Assembly: GCF_032397745.1 (NCBI RefSeq)
Contig: NZ_CP135921.1
Coordinates: 868,001-932,000, forward strand
DNA from: Bradyrhizobium prioriisuperbiae
Lineage (GTDB): Bacteria; Pseudomonadota; Alphaproteobacteria; Rhizobiales; Xanthobacteraceae
DNA length: 64,000 nucleotides
Direction of reading: 5' to 3'
Shown in pieces: positions 1 through 8,714 of this stretch. The notes below the pieces were generated by a model. That model ran no database searches and was not told where the DNA came from. It worked only from the letters and a program-made list of their open reading frames with translations. How positions within the stretch are numbered: position 1 is the stretch's first letter; every line of letters begins with the position of its first letter. Position numbers and translations under genes: made by a program.

Positions 1-908
1 GCCCGGGAGCTCGAGGTATTCACCGCGATCGTTGAGGCGGGTGGCGTATCCGCAGGGGGGCGAACGGTGGGCCTCTCGCCGTCAGGGGCGAGCCGAACGC
101 TTCAGCGACTCGAGTGCCGCTTAGGGGTGCGGCTGCTGGTGCGTGCAAGCCGGGCGTTTCGCCTCACCGATGAAGGTGAGAGCTACTATCGGTCCGGCCG
201 CCGCATATTGAACGACCTTGATGAGGTCGAGCAGACGCTTGGCGATCAAGCAGTGCCGCACGGGAGATTGCGAGTCTCATCGTCGATCACCTTCGGCCGA
301 GTCGCTATTCTTCCGGCGCTCGGCACGTTCCAGCACGCATATCCGGGCATCTCAATGGAGTTGAGTCTCAGCGATCACATCGCCGATCTCAGCGCCGGAG
401 AGGCGGATCTCGCCGTGCGGGTCGGCGATCTTCCCGACAGCGATCTCAAGGCGCGCAAGCTTGGGGAAAGCCGTCGCATCCTCGTGGCTTCGCCGAATAT
501 CTCGCTCGCAGCGGCACACCTATCACTCCAGAAGATCTGACCCATCATAACTGCCTTCGGTTTAGCTTTCGCACCCTACCCGCGACATGGCCATTCCGCC
601 GAGGCGACGAAAACGTCGACATCGACATCGTCGGGAATATCGCTGTCGATAATGGTGACGCAATAATGCAGCTCGCGTTGGCTGGGCATGGCATCGCACG
701 TGTCGGCCATTTCCATGTTAAGCGCGAACTAGAGGCTGGTCGACTCGTGCCTCTGCTTGAGGACTTCGACGCCGGGGAGACTGAGTCCTTTCATGCGGTT
801 TTTGTCGCCGGACAAACTATTCCAGGGAGAGTGCGCGCCTTCGTGGATTTTTTCGCGGGCGCGTTGGGCACCCATGAGCGTGGACGAACGTCGGGATGGC
901 CTCTGTGA
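1..908 (+). pseudogene. LysR-family transcriptional regulator, frameshifted, 5' end outside window
   Basis: A DNA-binding LysR regulator. The first frame, open from base 1, reads a winged helix-turn-helix (EVFTAIVEAGG, then SPSGASRTLQRLE) and the start of the effector domain, and ends at a TGA at 538-540. The rest of the protein continues in the next frame from about base 495: EYLARSGTP, TPEDLTHHNCL, then the C-terminal LALAGHGIAR and RAFVDFF, stopping at 906-908. One missing base (a G at 495/496) accounts for the break, because restoring it gives the expected SPEYLAR. Both halves match the family, so this is either a decayed gene or a single-base sequence error. Its targets are unknown; it could once have controlled the genes further right. 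Confidence 0.85.
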
Positions 909-959
909 GGCAGACGGCTCCTCATCGTGATCTGAATCCAGAGAATAGCGTGTGAACTC

Positions 960-1095
960 AATGCCCCCCCTCGGTGGGCGCACGAAGCGCCTCTCTCCAG
1001 ATTGTCCAACGATGCAGTCCTTTTGCCTGAGAGTTTCCCCGGAGTTGCCCTTCGGCGCCGGCGCGGGAAAGGCCCCTCGCCGATCTCTCCCAACA
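960..1095 (-). promoter_or_regulatory. Glycine riboswitch, first aptamer intact, second aptamer truncated, no downstream gene
   Basis: On the minus strand the sequence has the hallmark glycine-aptamer order: GGGAGAG (about 1085-1091), GCGCCGAAGGGCAAC (about 1045-1059), GGAAACTCTCAGGCAAAAGGAC (about 1018-1039) and CTGGAGAG (about 993-1000). This is the typical alphaproteobacterial form normally found ahead of gcvT. A GGCGC-TTCG-GCGCC hairpin and ACCGAGGGG (about 968-990) look like the start of the second aptamer of a tandem riboswitch, but it breaks off there. Reading leftward, no minus-strand gene follows; the next DNA is the antisense of the broken LysR gene. It is best read as a stranded remnant. 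Confidence 0.82.
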
Positions 1096-1253
1096 TCGTC
1101 TGATCGGACGTTGCGTATTTTCGCGGTGTCGTGTCGTCGTCCCTCCTTGGCAATGGAGCTAGATTGTCGGTCGAGACGAGCGGGTGGAACCACCGCAGGT
1201 TTGGCAGCGAGAGAGTAATACGTCGGCGACTCACATCGGCGATCACATAGCCC

Positions 1254-1736
1254 TTACCTGTCGACCATCCCGTGCTCGCTCGAGAGGTTGAGCCTCATGA
1301 AGACGCTATTCGGATCGAGAATATAGTCACCGAATGGTCCGCAGTTGAGGAATCCGAAGCGAGCATAAAGCGCGCGAGCGGACGCGAACATATCCATCGA
1401 ACCCGTTTCCAGGCAGACACATTGATAGGAACGGGACCGCGCTTCAGCAATCATGTGCGTCAGCAAGGCAGCCGCCACTCCACGACGGCGATGCTCCGCA
1501 GCCGTGTGCATTGACTTTATCTCACCATGAGATCGGTCGAGCTCCTTGAGAGCGCCGCACCCCAGTAGACTTGCCCCATCCCATGCCGTCCAGAGCGTAA
1601 CCTCCGGTGATCGCAGATAACTCAACTCCAGCGCATGAGCGCTTTCAGCGGGCGACCACCTTCTGCAATGCTCGAGGTGCGCCCGAAGAAGCGCAGTCAC
1701 TTCGGAGCTTTGCAGGTTGTCAACGCGGATCTTCAC
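1254..1736 (-). CDS. GNAT-family N-acetyltransferase
   Basis: A 160-residue single-domain acetyltransferase expected to move an acetyl group from acetyl-CoA to an amine. The acetyl-CoA binding motif A is clear (EIKSMHTAAEHRRRGVAAALL, near residues 72-92), followed by ARALYARFGF and a C-terminal DPNSVFMRL typical of the YsnE-like branch. A GTG at 1736 was chosen as the start because AGGAAGG lies 5-6 bases upstream and the protein then begins VKIRVDNLQ like its relatives; longer in-frame starts add a low-similarity tail. It stands alone between the riboswitch remnant and a dehydrogenase on the same strand. Substrate unknown. Confidence 0.8.
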   Translation of the reverse strand: MKIRVDNLQSSEVTALLRAHLEHCRRWSPAESAHALELSYLRSPEVTLWTAWDGASLLGCGALKELDRSHGEIKSMHTAAEHRRRGVAAALLTHMIAEARSRSYQCVCLETGSMDMFASARALYARFGFLNCGPFGDYILDPNSVFMRLNLSSEHGMVDR

Positions 1737-1843
1737 GCTACCTTCCTCGGGCACGGTCAGTATGCGCTCTTCAGATTCATCACATCTCATGAGGGCATAT
1801 TCCGTTCGTGATGTGAATATTGATGAGCAAGATTCCGGACATA

Positions 1844-2695
1844 TCAAGCGAGCTGCTCGTAGACTTGTACAACCGCGGAATCATCGGCTTCTGCAAGTCC
1901 GCGCACGACGGCTGCCTGGAATACCTGCAATGCCGTGGCAGCCAGGAAGGCGGGAACGCCGGCGTCACGCGCAGCATTCAAAACGATCGCAAGATCTTTT
2001 GTGAACAATTTCATTGCGCTTTTGGTGGTAAAGTCGTTGTCGCGCATGCGTGGCGCGCGGGTGGTAAACATAGATGACTGAGCGGCTCCCGCGCCGATCA
2101 CTTCCATCAGCATATCGGGATCGACCCCGGCGGATCTGGCGAACGCAAACGCCTCGGCCGCGGCGACGATATGTACGCCGCACAGCAACTGGTTCACGGC
2201 CTTAACTAGACTTCCTTGTCCGACCTCTGACCCGACATAATAGATCCGCCCGAGGTGCTGTAAAACCGGTGTGGCCTTGGCCAGGGCTTGATTGCTGCCG
2301 GAAGCCATAATGGCGAGGCGACCACCTTCCGCTCCCGCGACGCCGCCGCTCACTGGCGCATCCAAGAAGAGATGGCGGGGTAAAAGCTTCGCCAGCGCAC
2401 GCGCATCGTGTGGCGAGACTGTAGCACCAAGAATCACGAGTCCTTCCGGCGCGAGCCGACCGGCCATTGAGGCGACGACAGCATGGGCTTGGGCCACGTT
2501 GGTTACCATGACGATCGCAACGTCGGCGCCGTCGGCGGCGTTAGCAACAGAATCGGCAGCATGACCGCCAGCGTCCACGAGCGCGGCACATCGGCGATCT
2601 GCAACATCAAAGCCGGTCACGGCAATACCTGCTTGTAGCAGCCTCTTCGTCATTGGAAGGCCCATCGCGCCAAGTCCGATCATCGTGCATTTCAT
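1844..2695 (-). CDS. NAD(P)-dependent beta-hydroxyacid dehydrogenase (3-hydroxyisobutyrate dehydrogenase family)
   Basis: A 283-residue cytosolic oxidoreductase that would oxidise a 3-hydroxyacid to the aldehyde or keto acid, or reduce a tartronate-type semialdehyde. The N-terminal Rossmann motif is MIGLGAMGLPMTKRL. The substrate motif DAPVSGGVAGAEGG (near residue 118) and the catalytic-lysine region GQGSLVKAVNQLL (near 165) are both present. ATG 2695 was chosen because GAGGG sits 6 bases upstream and the Rossmann fold then begins at residue 4. It diverges from an FAH-family enzyme at 2995, suggesting a shared pathway for a small hydroxy or keto acid. The exact substrate cannot be told from sequence; L-threonate and 2-hydroxy-3-oxopropionate types are alternatives. 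Confidence 0.82.
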   Translation of the reverse strand: MKCTMIGLGAMGLPMTKRLLQAGIAVTGFDVADRRCAALVDAGGHAADSVANAADGADVAIVMVTNVAQAHAVVASMAGRLAPEGLVILGATVSPHDARALAKLLPRHLFLDAPVSGGVAGAEGGRLAIMASGSNQALAKATPVLQHLGRIYYVGSEVGQGSLVKAVNQLLCGVHIVAAAEAFAFARSAGVDPDMLMEVIGAGAAQSSMFTTRAPRMRDNDFTTKSAMKLFTKDLAIVLNAARDAGVPAFLAATALQVFQAAVVRGLAEADDSAVVQVYEQLA

Positions 2696-2994
2696 CGTGT
2701 GCCCTCGCATCGCGTCAGAAACGCTACGCGCAGATGGGACAGCCGTCTGCGATCGCGGGAGGAAGTAAACACTCAGGATCCCAATATTTTGCGTGGAATC
2801 GATCGCGACCAATTGGTCAATTGGGATGGTCGGGCAATCAGAACCGGGAACGAGACCAAAATTGGCATTGGCTGCGTCGAGGACGCGCAAGGCATTCTAA
2901 CGACGACCAAAACGCAGCGGCCGAATTCGGTTCCCAATAGCGCCCTTTGCGCGTTGAATCCAGTTCGATTGGCTGTGAGCAATGGAGAACAACA
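2696..2994. promoter_or_regulatory. Divergent promoter region with palindrome GACCAATTGGTC
   Basis: The 299-base space between the divergent dehydrogenase and FAH genes holds no gene. A perfect 12-base palindrome, GACCAATTGGTC, lies at 2807-2818, with a further CAATTGGG just after it. Its central position suggests a regulator site serving both genes, but no adjacent regulator is obvious. The -10 and -35 boxes are not clear. Confidence 0.4.
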
Positions 2995-3846
2995 ATGAAG
3001 CTCGTTCGCTTTGGAAAGTCCGGGTTCGAGCGCCCGGGTGTGCTGATGGGTGATGGGTCGATCCGCGACGTGTCGAATCTCGTTCCCGACTTTGACCCGG
3101 TAAGTTTCCAGTCCGGTGCCTTGGAGAAGCTGCGGTCGGCCGATCTTTCGACTCTCCCCGTCGTCGATCCGACTGTGCGCCTGGGGGCGCCGGTCGCCAG
3201 GCCCGGCAAGCTGATCGGCGTCGGCCTCAACTATGCAGATCATGCCGCAGAAGCCGGGCACGAGATTCCGCCCGAGCCGATCTTCTTTCTCAAAGCCACG
3301 AGCGCAATCAACGGGCCCCATGATCCGATCGTGCTGCCGCGCAACTCGCGGAAGGCCGATTGGGAGATCGAGCTGGCATTCGTTGTCGGAAAGACGGCGC
3401 GCTACGTCGAGGTGGCCAATGCGCTCGAACACGTGGCCGGCTACACGCTGCTGAACGATGTCTCTGAACGCGAAATGCAGCTCGAACGCGGCTCGCAATG
3501 GACCAAGGGGAAGAGCTGCGACACGTTCGCGCCGCTCGGACCCTGGCTGGTCACGCCGGAGGACATCGCCGACCCGCAGGCGATCGACTTGCAACTGGCT
3601 GTCAACAACATACCTCGTCAGACCGGCTCCACACGGACCATGGTCTGGAGCGTGGCAGAGCTCGTCTCGTTCTTGAGCACCATCTTCACCCTGCATCCCG
3701 GAGACGTCGTCGGTACGGGAACGCCCCCTGGAGTTGGAAACGGTATGAAGCCGCCGGTTTATCTGAAGGCCGGCGATGTCCTGACCGTCAAAGGTGCCGG
3801 CTTGGGTGAACAACGCTCCGCAGTTTGGGACGAGACGAACTCTTGA
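2995..3846 (+). CDS. Fumarylacetoacetate hydrolase (FAH) family protein
   Basis: A 283-residue metal-dependent enzyme of the FAH/MhpD fold, which cleaves or isomerises C-C bonds of beta-diketo or 2-hydroxydienoic acids. Visible family motifs are GVGLNYADHAAE (near residue 77), GPHDPIVLP, DWEIELAFVVGK with the two acidic metal ligands, NDVSEREMQ, KSCDTFAPLGPW and the C-terminal GTPPGVGNG. ATG 2995 has GGAG eight bases upstream and begins MKLVRFG like relatives. It is followed by transporter genes on the same strand, so its substrate is probably imported by one of them. Family members include hydroxyhepta-diene-dioate isomerase and diketo-deoxy-sugar-acid hydrolase; the specific reaction is not resolved. 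Confidence 0.85.
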   Translation: MKLVRFGKSGFERPGVLMGDGSIRDVSNLVPDFDPVSFQSGALEKLRSADLSTLPVVDPTVRLGAPVARPGKLIGVGLNYADHAAEAGHEIPPEPIFFLKATSAINGPHDPIVLPRNSRKADWEIELAFVVGKTARYVEVANALEHVAGYTLLNDVSEREMQLERGSQWTKGKSCDTFAPLGPWLVTPEDIADPQAIDLQLAVNNIPRQTGSTRTMVWSVAELVSFLSTIFTLHPGDVVGTGTPPGVGNGMKPPVYLKAGDVLTVKGAGLGEQRSAVWDETNS

Positions 3847-3985
3847 TGCGAACCTGGTGCCTCGCGGACGAATATCCGTACGGCACCAAGTAGCTCGGGT
3901 ACCGAACTTCATCGTTGGTACGCATCTTGCTACGATTCGCTCTGTCCATTTGGGGGGCGGAGAGGTCCAACTTGTAGGTGAGGTC

Positions 3986-4783
3986 ATGAACCGCTTTCAT
4001 CGATCTGGAATGGCAATTGTTGCCGTATGCACGCTGCTCAGCTTCGCGATTTCGGCCGCTTTGGCGCAAACTCCGGACGATATTGCGAAGAAGGGAAAGC
4101 TTGTCGTCGGAATGCTGGTTGATGCGCCACCTTTTGGCACCACCGATAAAAACCTTGAGCCGGATGGCTTTGACGCCGATCTCGCGAAGAGACTTGCCAA
4201 GTTTCTCGGCGTCGCCATTGAAATCGTTCCCCTGACGCCGCCCACGCGAATCCCGGCCCTCACCAGCGGGCGCATTGACATTCTTGTCGCAAGTTTTGCC
4301 GTCACACCCGAGCGGGCGAGGCAGGTGTGGTTCACCAATCCCTACAACGCGCTCGATATGGTCCTGCTCGCGCCGAAGAGCCGACCGATCCGGTCGGCAT
4401 CCGATCTGGCGGGATTGAAGATTGGGACAACGCGCGGCAGCCTTCATGAGGCATTGATCACCAAGCTGGCGCCGCAGACATCCCAAATCATTCGCTTTGA
4501 CGACGATGCGACTGCCTATCAGGCGCTGCTGGCGAAACAGGTTGATACCCTCGGCATCGCTGGAGCACTTGCGGCAGAAGTCATGAAAGCCAATCCGGCC
4601 GCAGATCTGGAAACCAAGATTCTGCTTCAGCGCACGCCCGTCAGCATGGCCATTCGGCGTGGCGAAACCGAATTGCTGCGTTGGCTCAACAGCACCATTT
4701 TCGCCATGAAGAACAACGGTGAGCTGGACGAACTGCATCGCAAATGGCTCGACAGCCCATCGCCCGACCTGCCGAGTTTCTGA
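3986..4783 (+). CDS. ABC transporter substrate-binding protein, amino-acid type (SBP_bac_3)
   Basis: A 265-residue periplasmic binding protein with an N-terminal signal peptide (residues 1-27, ending AALAQ). The mature part begins with the family pattern GKLVVGMLVDAPPFG, then EPDGFDADLAKRLAKFLG and FAVTPERARQV, which belong to the amino-acid binding class. ATG 3986 has GGTGAGG just upstream and puts the signal peptide at the N-terminus. It has exactly the length of, and clear similarity to, the binding protein at 8715-9512, so the two are paralogs. No ABC permease lies next to it; the permeases at 10421-11782 could serve both. Confidence 0.85.
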   Translation: MNRFHRSGMAIVAVCTLLSFAISAALAQTPDDIAKKGKLVVGMLVDAPPFGTTDKNLEPDGFDADLAKRLAKFLGVAIEIVPLTPPTRIPALTSGRIDILVASFAVTPERARQVWFTNPYNALDMVLLAPKSRPIRSASDLAGLKIGTTRGSLHEALITKLAPQTSQIIRFDDDATAYQALLAKQVDTLGIAGALAAEVMKANPAADLETKILLQRTPVSMAIRRGETELLRWLNSTIFAMKNNGELDELHRKWLDSPSPDLPSF

Positions 4784-5155
4784 TCGACGTTCCAGCGACA
4801 GATTGGGCGAAATGTCGCGCTTGCTGCACGCGTAGGCGATGTCATGAGATGATGCTCCGTGCGGTTGTCGTCCCGATCCATCATGAACTCCTCCGCCGCG
4901 TCCGGTCCGGTCATGGCCCGGGCGATCGCAATATTTTCTTCGAGCGCAATCGTCACCAAGAGGCTTGGCCCTGGTCGTAGGCCGAAGCTCCTGAGAACCA
5001 ATCCCTCGATTGGCTGCGGCTAATTCCCCCTAACGTTCTACCGATGCGATGGAATGGACCTTCACATCGGCATTTGCCCTGCCTTGCACGCGCATCACAA
5101 TGAGAGATCGGCCACTGGATGGTCGTTTCACCATAAGCGCGTGAGAGAGCCCGCA
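4784..5155. other. No gene seen (372 bases)
   Basis: I see no convincing coding region here. Open frames on the minus strand run antisense into the binding-protein gene and have no recognisable family pattern. No clear terminator or tRNA was found. A purine-rich Shine-Dalgarno sequence near 5143-5149 belongs to the next gene. Confidence 0.4.
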
Positions 5156-6160
5156 ATGAAGCGTTCCCGTCGAAAGTTCATGCTTGGTGCGGTTGCCACC
5201 GCCGTCGCAGCTCACGGTCCTACGTCGAGCGCCGCAGAGATGACATTCAAGTTCGGCAACAGCCTGCCGGCGGGGCATCCAGTGAACCAGGGTCTTGCGA
5301 AGGCATCGGAACGCATTGCCGCCCTCACCAATGGAATCGTCAAGATACGCATATTTCCCAACAATCAGTTGGGGTCGGACACCGACATGCTCAGCCAGGT
5401 GCGTTCCGGCGCGTTAGAAATGCTGAGTACGTCGGGTATCTCGCTTGCGGCGTTCGTCCCGGTCGCCGCGATCGGGGCCACCGGCTTTGCTTTCAGCGGC
5501 TATGAGCGCATTTGGCCGGCGATGGATGGCGCGCTGGGCGCATACGTTCGCGACGAAATCGCCAAGGTCGGGGTCACACCCATGCGGCGCATGTGGGACA
5601 ACGGAATCAAGCACATTACGACCCGCGGCCGCCCGGTGCATGAGCCCAAGGATCTCGAAGGCCTCAAGTTGCGCGTTGTCGTTTCACCGATCACGACGTC
5701 ACTATTCCAGTCGCTCGGCGCGGCACCGCTGGCGATCAACTTCGGAGAGGTCTACTCGGCGCTCCAAACCGGGATTGCAGACGGCCAAGACAATCCGCTG
5801 GCAACGATCGAGATTTCGAAATTCTATGAAGTACAGAAATACCTCGCCATCACGGCGCACAACTGGGACGGTTTCTGGCTGATTGCCAATCGCCGTTTCT
5901 GGGACCGGTTGCCGAGCGACGTGCGAGCCATCGTCGGCGACGAGCTCGATAAGTCGGCACTGGAGCAGCGCCAGGCGCTGCAGTCCATTGCCGTCTCGCT
6001 CGAGGCAACGCTGTCGGATCGCGGGATGATCGTGACAAGGCCGGAGAGAGCGGCGTTCGAAAACAAGCTGCGTCACTCGGACTATTACTCTGGTTGGAGG
6101 GACCGCTTTGGAGCAACGGCATGGCGCATTCTTGAGAGCGCCGCCGGCGTCGATCTGTAG
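5156..6160 (+). CDS. TRAP transporter solute-binding protein, DctP family
   Basis: A 334-residue periplasmic component of a tripartite ATP-independent transporter, which captures an organic acid and feeds an ion-driven permease. It carries a twin-arginine type leader (SRRKFMLGAVATAV, residues 4-17), common in this family. Mature motifs include FKFGNSLPAGHPVNQG, GIVKIRIFPNNQLGSD and DLEGLKLRVV, with the conserved arginine that binds a carboxylate, followed by INFGEVYSALQTGIADGQDNP. ATG 5156 follows GAGAG and starts the leader; an upstream in-frame start would add 34 unrelated residues. Its permease partner follows six bases downstream. Confidence 0.92.
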   Translation: MKRSRRKFMLGAVATAVAAHGPTSSAAEMTFKFGNSLPAGHPVNQGLAKASERIAALTNGIVKIRIFPNNQLGSDTDMLSQVRSGALEMLSTSGISLAAFVPVAAIGATGFAFSGYERIWPAMDGALGAYVRDEIAKVGVTPMRRMWDNGIKHITTRGRPVHEPKDLEGLKLRVVVSPITTSLFQSLGAAPLAINFGEVYSALQTGIADGQDNPLATIEISKFYEVQKYLAITAHNWDGFWLIANRRFWDRLPSDVRAIVGDELDKSALEQRQALQSIAVSLEATLSDRGMIVTRPERAAFENKLRHSDYYSGWRDRFGATAWRILESAAGVDL

Positions 6161-6166
6161 CTTACG

Positions 6167-8038
6167 ATGAGTACAACAGCGGGCAAGGTGGTCGCCCCGG
6201 GGACGCTCTATGAAGGCGGCATCCGCCGGACAGCCGACGTCGTCGACCGCGCTCTTTCCCGCCTGTTGAGCTCCGTCTGCTCGGCTATCCTGCTCGTGGA
6301 AATTGTGGTTCTGCTGGCCGGCGTGGCTTTTCGATATCTCTTGCATCAGCCGCTAATCTGGTCCGACGAGCTCGCATCAACGCTGTTCCTGTGGCTTGCG
6401 ATGCTGGGCAGTGTGCTCGCAATGCAGCGCAGTGGCCATATGCGAATGGGCGCTATTGTGTCTCGGACGTCCGGCACCGTCAGAGAGATCCTGGAAGCCA
6501 TGACTCTAACACTGGCGTTGGTATTTTCCGGTGTCATGGTTCTGCCGTCGCTCGAATACGTTGTTGATGAAGCTGTTTTGACGACAACGGCGCTGCAGAT
6601 ATCCGGCGCGTGGAGAATTGCGGCGTTGCCGGCCGGCTTTGCTCTGTTCAGTCTGGCCACGGTCCTGCGGATGATATTGACCTGCCGGCGCGGCAACCTG
6701 TTGAAGGCAGCAGCGATTGCCGCGGCAGTGGTCACCTGCCTGTCGTTCTCGGCGCCCGTGCTTGACTGGCTCGGAGACTGGCGTCTTGCCTTTTATTTTG
6801 GCGTTCTCGCCCTCGGCCTCGTGCTGGGTGGTGCGCATATCGCGGTTGCGTTCACGCTCTCCAGTTTCGCATATTTGTCGATCTCCACCGATGTGCCCCT
6901 GACTGTCGTGGCCAGTCAGATGGGCGAGGGAATGACGCCGATCATCCTGTTGTCGGTGCCGTTGTTCATCTTTCTCGGCCTGTTGATGCGCAGCACCGGG
7001 CTTGCCGGTACGTTGGTGGATCTGCTCGTCAAGCTGATCGGCCATTGGCGCGGCGGCCTTTCCTATGTTCTTCTGGCGGCAATGTACCTGGTCTCGGGAA
7101 TCTCCGGCTCCAAGGCCGCGGACATGGCGGCTGTCGCTCCCTCGCTCGTCCCCGGCATGCGCAGCCGCGGGACACGACCGGCCGACATTATCAGCCTGCT
7201 CGCCGCTTCCGGAGCGATGTCGGAGACGATACCGCCGAGTCTGGTTTTGATCGCGCTCGGATCCGTGACGGGTATTTCGATTGCTGCCCTGTTTACCGCC
7301 GGGCTTCTCCCTGCGCTCATTCTCGCTGGCAGCCTTTGTATGATCGTCTGGCTCAAGCATCGGCGTGACGTGCGAATGGAACCGGCAGGCGGCCGGACAC
7401 TCCCACTCGTGGTGGCTGCCCTGCCCTGTTTGGTCCTGCCATTCCTGATCCGCTTCGCCGTTGTCGAAGGGATTGCGACGGCGACCGAGGTCTCTACGCT
7501 CGGCATTCTCTACACACTGGTCGCGGCGCTATTACTGAGCTACCGGCCGCGATGGCGGGAGATCGAGGATCTTCTGGCTGAGACCGCCGCGTTATCCGGC
7601 TCCATCTTGATCATCTTCGGTGCGGCAACGGCGATGTCCTGGGCTTTGACGCAATCCGGCTTCTCCGAAGGTCTCGCCGCGACGATGCACGGACTACCCG
7701 GAGGCGCGGTCAGCTTCATGACAGCATCCCTGATCCTGTTCATTGCCCTTGGCAGCATACTCGAAGGCATACCGGCGCTGATTCTGTTTGCCCCGCTACT
7801 CTTGCCGGTTGCGAAGGATCTCGGGATTCACGAGGTCCAGTATGGGATCTTCATCGTTCTAGCCATGGGGCTCGGGTTGTTCTCGCCGCCGTTCGGCGTC
7901 GGCTACTACTATGCCTGCGCCATCGCCGGTATCGATCCAGATGAGGGACTTGGAACGGTGTGGATGTACATGGCGGCCATGCTGGTCGGCACCGTTCTGA
8001 TCGCGCTGGTTCCGTGGCTGTCGATCGCGTTTCTTTGA
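6167..8038 (+). CDS. TRAP transporter permease, fused DctQ-DctM
   Basis: A 623-residue inner-membrane protein joining the small (DctQ) and large (DctM) TRAP permease subunits in one chain. Residues 1-190 have four hydrophobic spans and a DctQ pattern (WSDELASTLFLWLAMLGSVLAMQ). From about 200 on, a DctM domain has many spans and the signature GMTPIILLSVPLFIFLG, then GGLSYVLLAAMYLVSGISGSKAADMAA. Unfused DctM proteins are about 430 residues, so the length fits a fusion. It lies six bases after the DctP gene and would be co-translated. The substrate, from context, is probably a carboxylate related to the FAH enzyme nearby. Confidence 0.92.
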   Translation: MSTTAGKVVAPGTLYEGGIRRTADVVDRALSRLLSSVCSAILLVEIVVLLAGVAFRYLLHQPLIWSDELASTLFLWLAMLGSVLAMQRSGHMRMGAIVSRTSGTVREILEAMTLTLALVFSGVMVLPSLEYVVDEAVLTTTALQISGAWRIAALPAGFALFSLATVLRMILTCRRGNLLKAAAIAAAVVTCLSFSAPVLDWLGDWRLAFYFGVLALGLVLGGAHIAVAFTLSSFAYLSISTDVPLTVVASQMGEGMTPIILLSVPLFIFLGLLMRSTGLAGTLVDLLVKLIGHWRGGLSYVLLAAMYLVSGISGSKAADMAAVAPSLVPGMRSRGTRPADIISLLAASGAMSETIPPSLVLIALGSVTGISIAALFTAGLLPALILAGSLCMIVWLKHRRDVRMEPAGGRTLPLVVAALPCLVLPFLIRFAVVEGIATATEVSTLGILYTLVAALLLSYRPRWREIEDLLAETAALSGSILIIFGAATAMSWALTQSGFSEGLAATMHGLPGGAVSFMTASLILFIALGSILEGIPALILFAPLLLPVAKDLGIHEVQYGIFIVLAMGLGLFSPPFGVGYYYACAIAGIDPDEGLGTVWMYMAAMLVGTVLIALVPWLSIAFL

Positions 8039-8156
8039 ATGACGTGATCGCGCTTCGATGGTCCATGGCGCATCGAAGCGCGACGCTTGCGCGCAGATCA
8101 GGACGGTGGAGACCATGCCGCTCCGTCGAGTTGAAGGCGCAAGCAGGTGTTGGCCG

Positions 8157-8666
8157 TCAGGGTCGAACCTGAACGGTGAGTTCAGCCTCGACCGGCGCAT
8201 TCATCGAAAGATCCGGCTGATAGAGCGCTGCCCGCGCATGGGACCCGATCTCGGGGCCGAAGGCGGCCACGAGGAGATCGGAGGCGCCATTCAAGACCAG
8301 CGGCGCCTGGATGAATCCCGGCGCCGCGTTGACGTAGCCGACCATCTTTAGAATTCGGACAACGCGGTCGAGGTCCCCGAGCACGGCCTTCATCATGGCG
8401 ATGTGGTTGATGGCCATCGTCCGCGCCGACGCATAGCCGTCCTCGATCGACAACTCCGCGCCGAGCTTGCCCTGGATCTCCTGGACGTCCGAATCATCGG
8501 CACCGGGGACGGTTCCCGTCGCACCAGAAAGGTAGAGAATCTCGCCCGCGACGACCCCCGCGACATAATTTCCCACGGGACGTCCGTGCGTTGGGTGGGG
8601 ATGCGGTCGCGGTGCTCGCGGCAGCTTGATCGACAGTTCGGCCAGTCGGCGTTCGATGAGGGACAT
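8157..8666 (-). CDS. RidA family protein (YjgF/YER057c/UK114)
   Basis: A 169-residue member of the RidA fold, which hydrolyses reactive enamine or imine intermediates to keto acids and ammonia or has related roles. Visible patterns are GEILYLSGATG (near residue 41), a helix region with ASARTMAINHIAMMKAVLGDLDRVVRILKMVGYVNAAPGF, and the C-terminal GSHARAALYQPDLSMNAPVEAELTVQV. The SHAR arginine and the closing acidic residue are conserved in the wider family. It is the third gene of a minus-strand operon after a cupin protein and a binding protein, 48 bases from the latter. It is one of three RidA genes here and closest to the longer, two-subgroup RidA-like forms. Confidence 0.87.
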   Translation of the reverse strand: MSLIERRLAELSIKLPRAPRPHPHPTHGRPVGNYVAGVVAGEILYLSGATGTVPGADDSDVQEIQGKLGAELSIEDGYASARTMAINHIAMMKAVLGDLDRVVRILKMVGYVNAAPGFIQAPLVLNGASDLLVAAFGPEIGSHARAALYQPDLSMNAPVEAELTVQVRP

Positions 8667-8714
8667 GACAAGCTCTCAGATAGCGTTAACGGATGAAGAC
8701 AAGCAGCGCGCGGA

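Noticed and set aside
2773..3987. A 404-codon open frame on the minus strand
   Set aside because: It runs opposite the FAH gene and has no family pattern.
4627..5001. A 124-codon minus-strand frame partly in the gap after the first binding protein
   Set aside because: Its second half is antisense to the binding protein; the first half has no recognised motif. A small gene remnant is possible but not supported.
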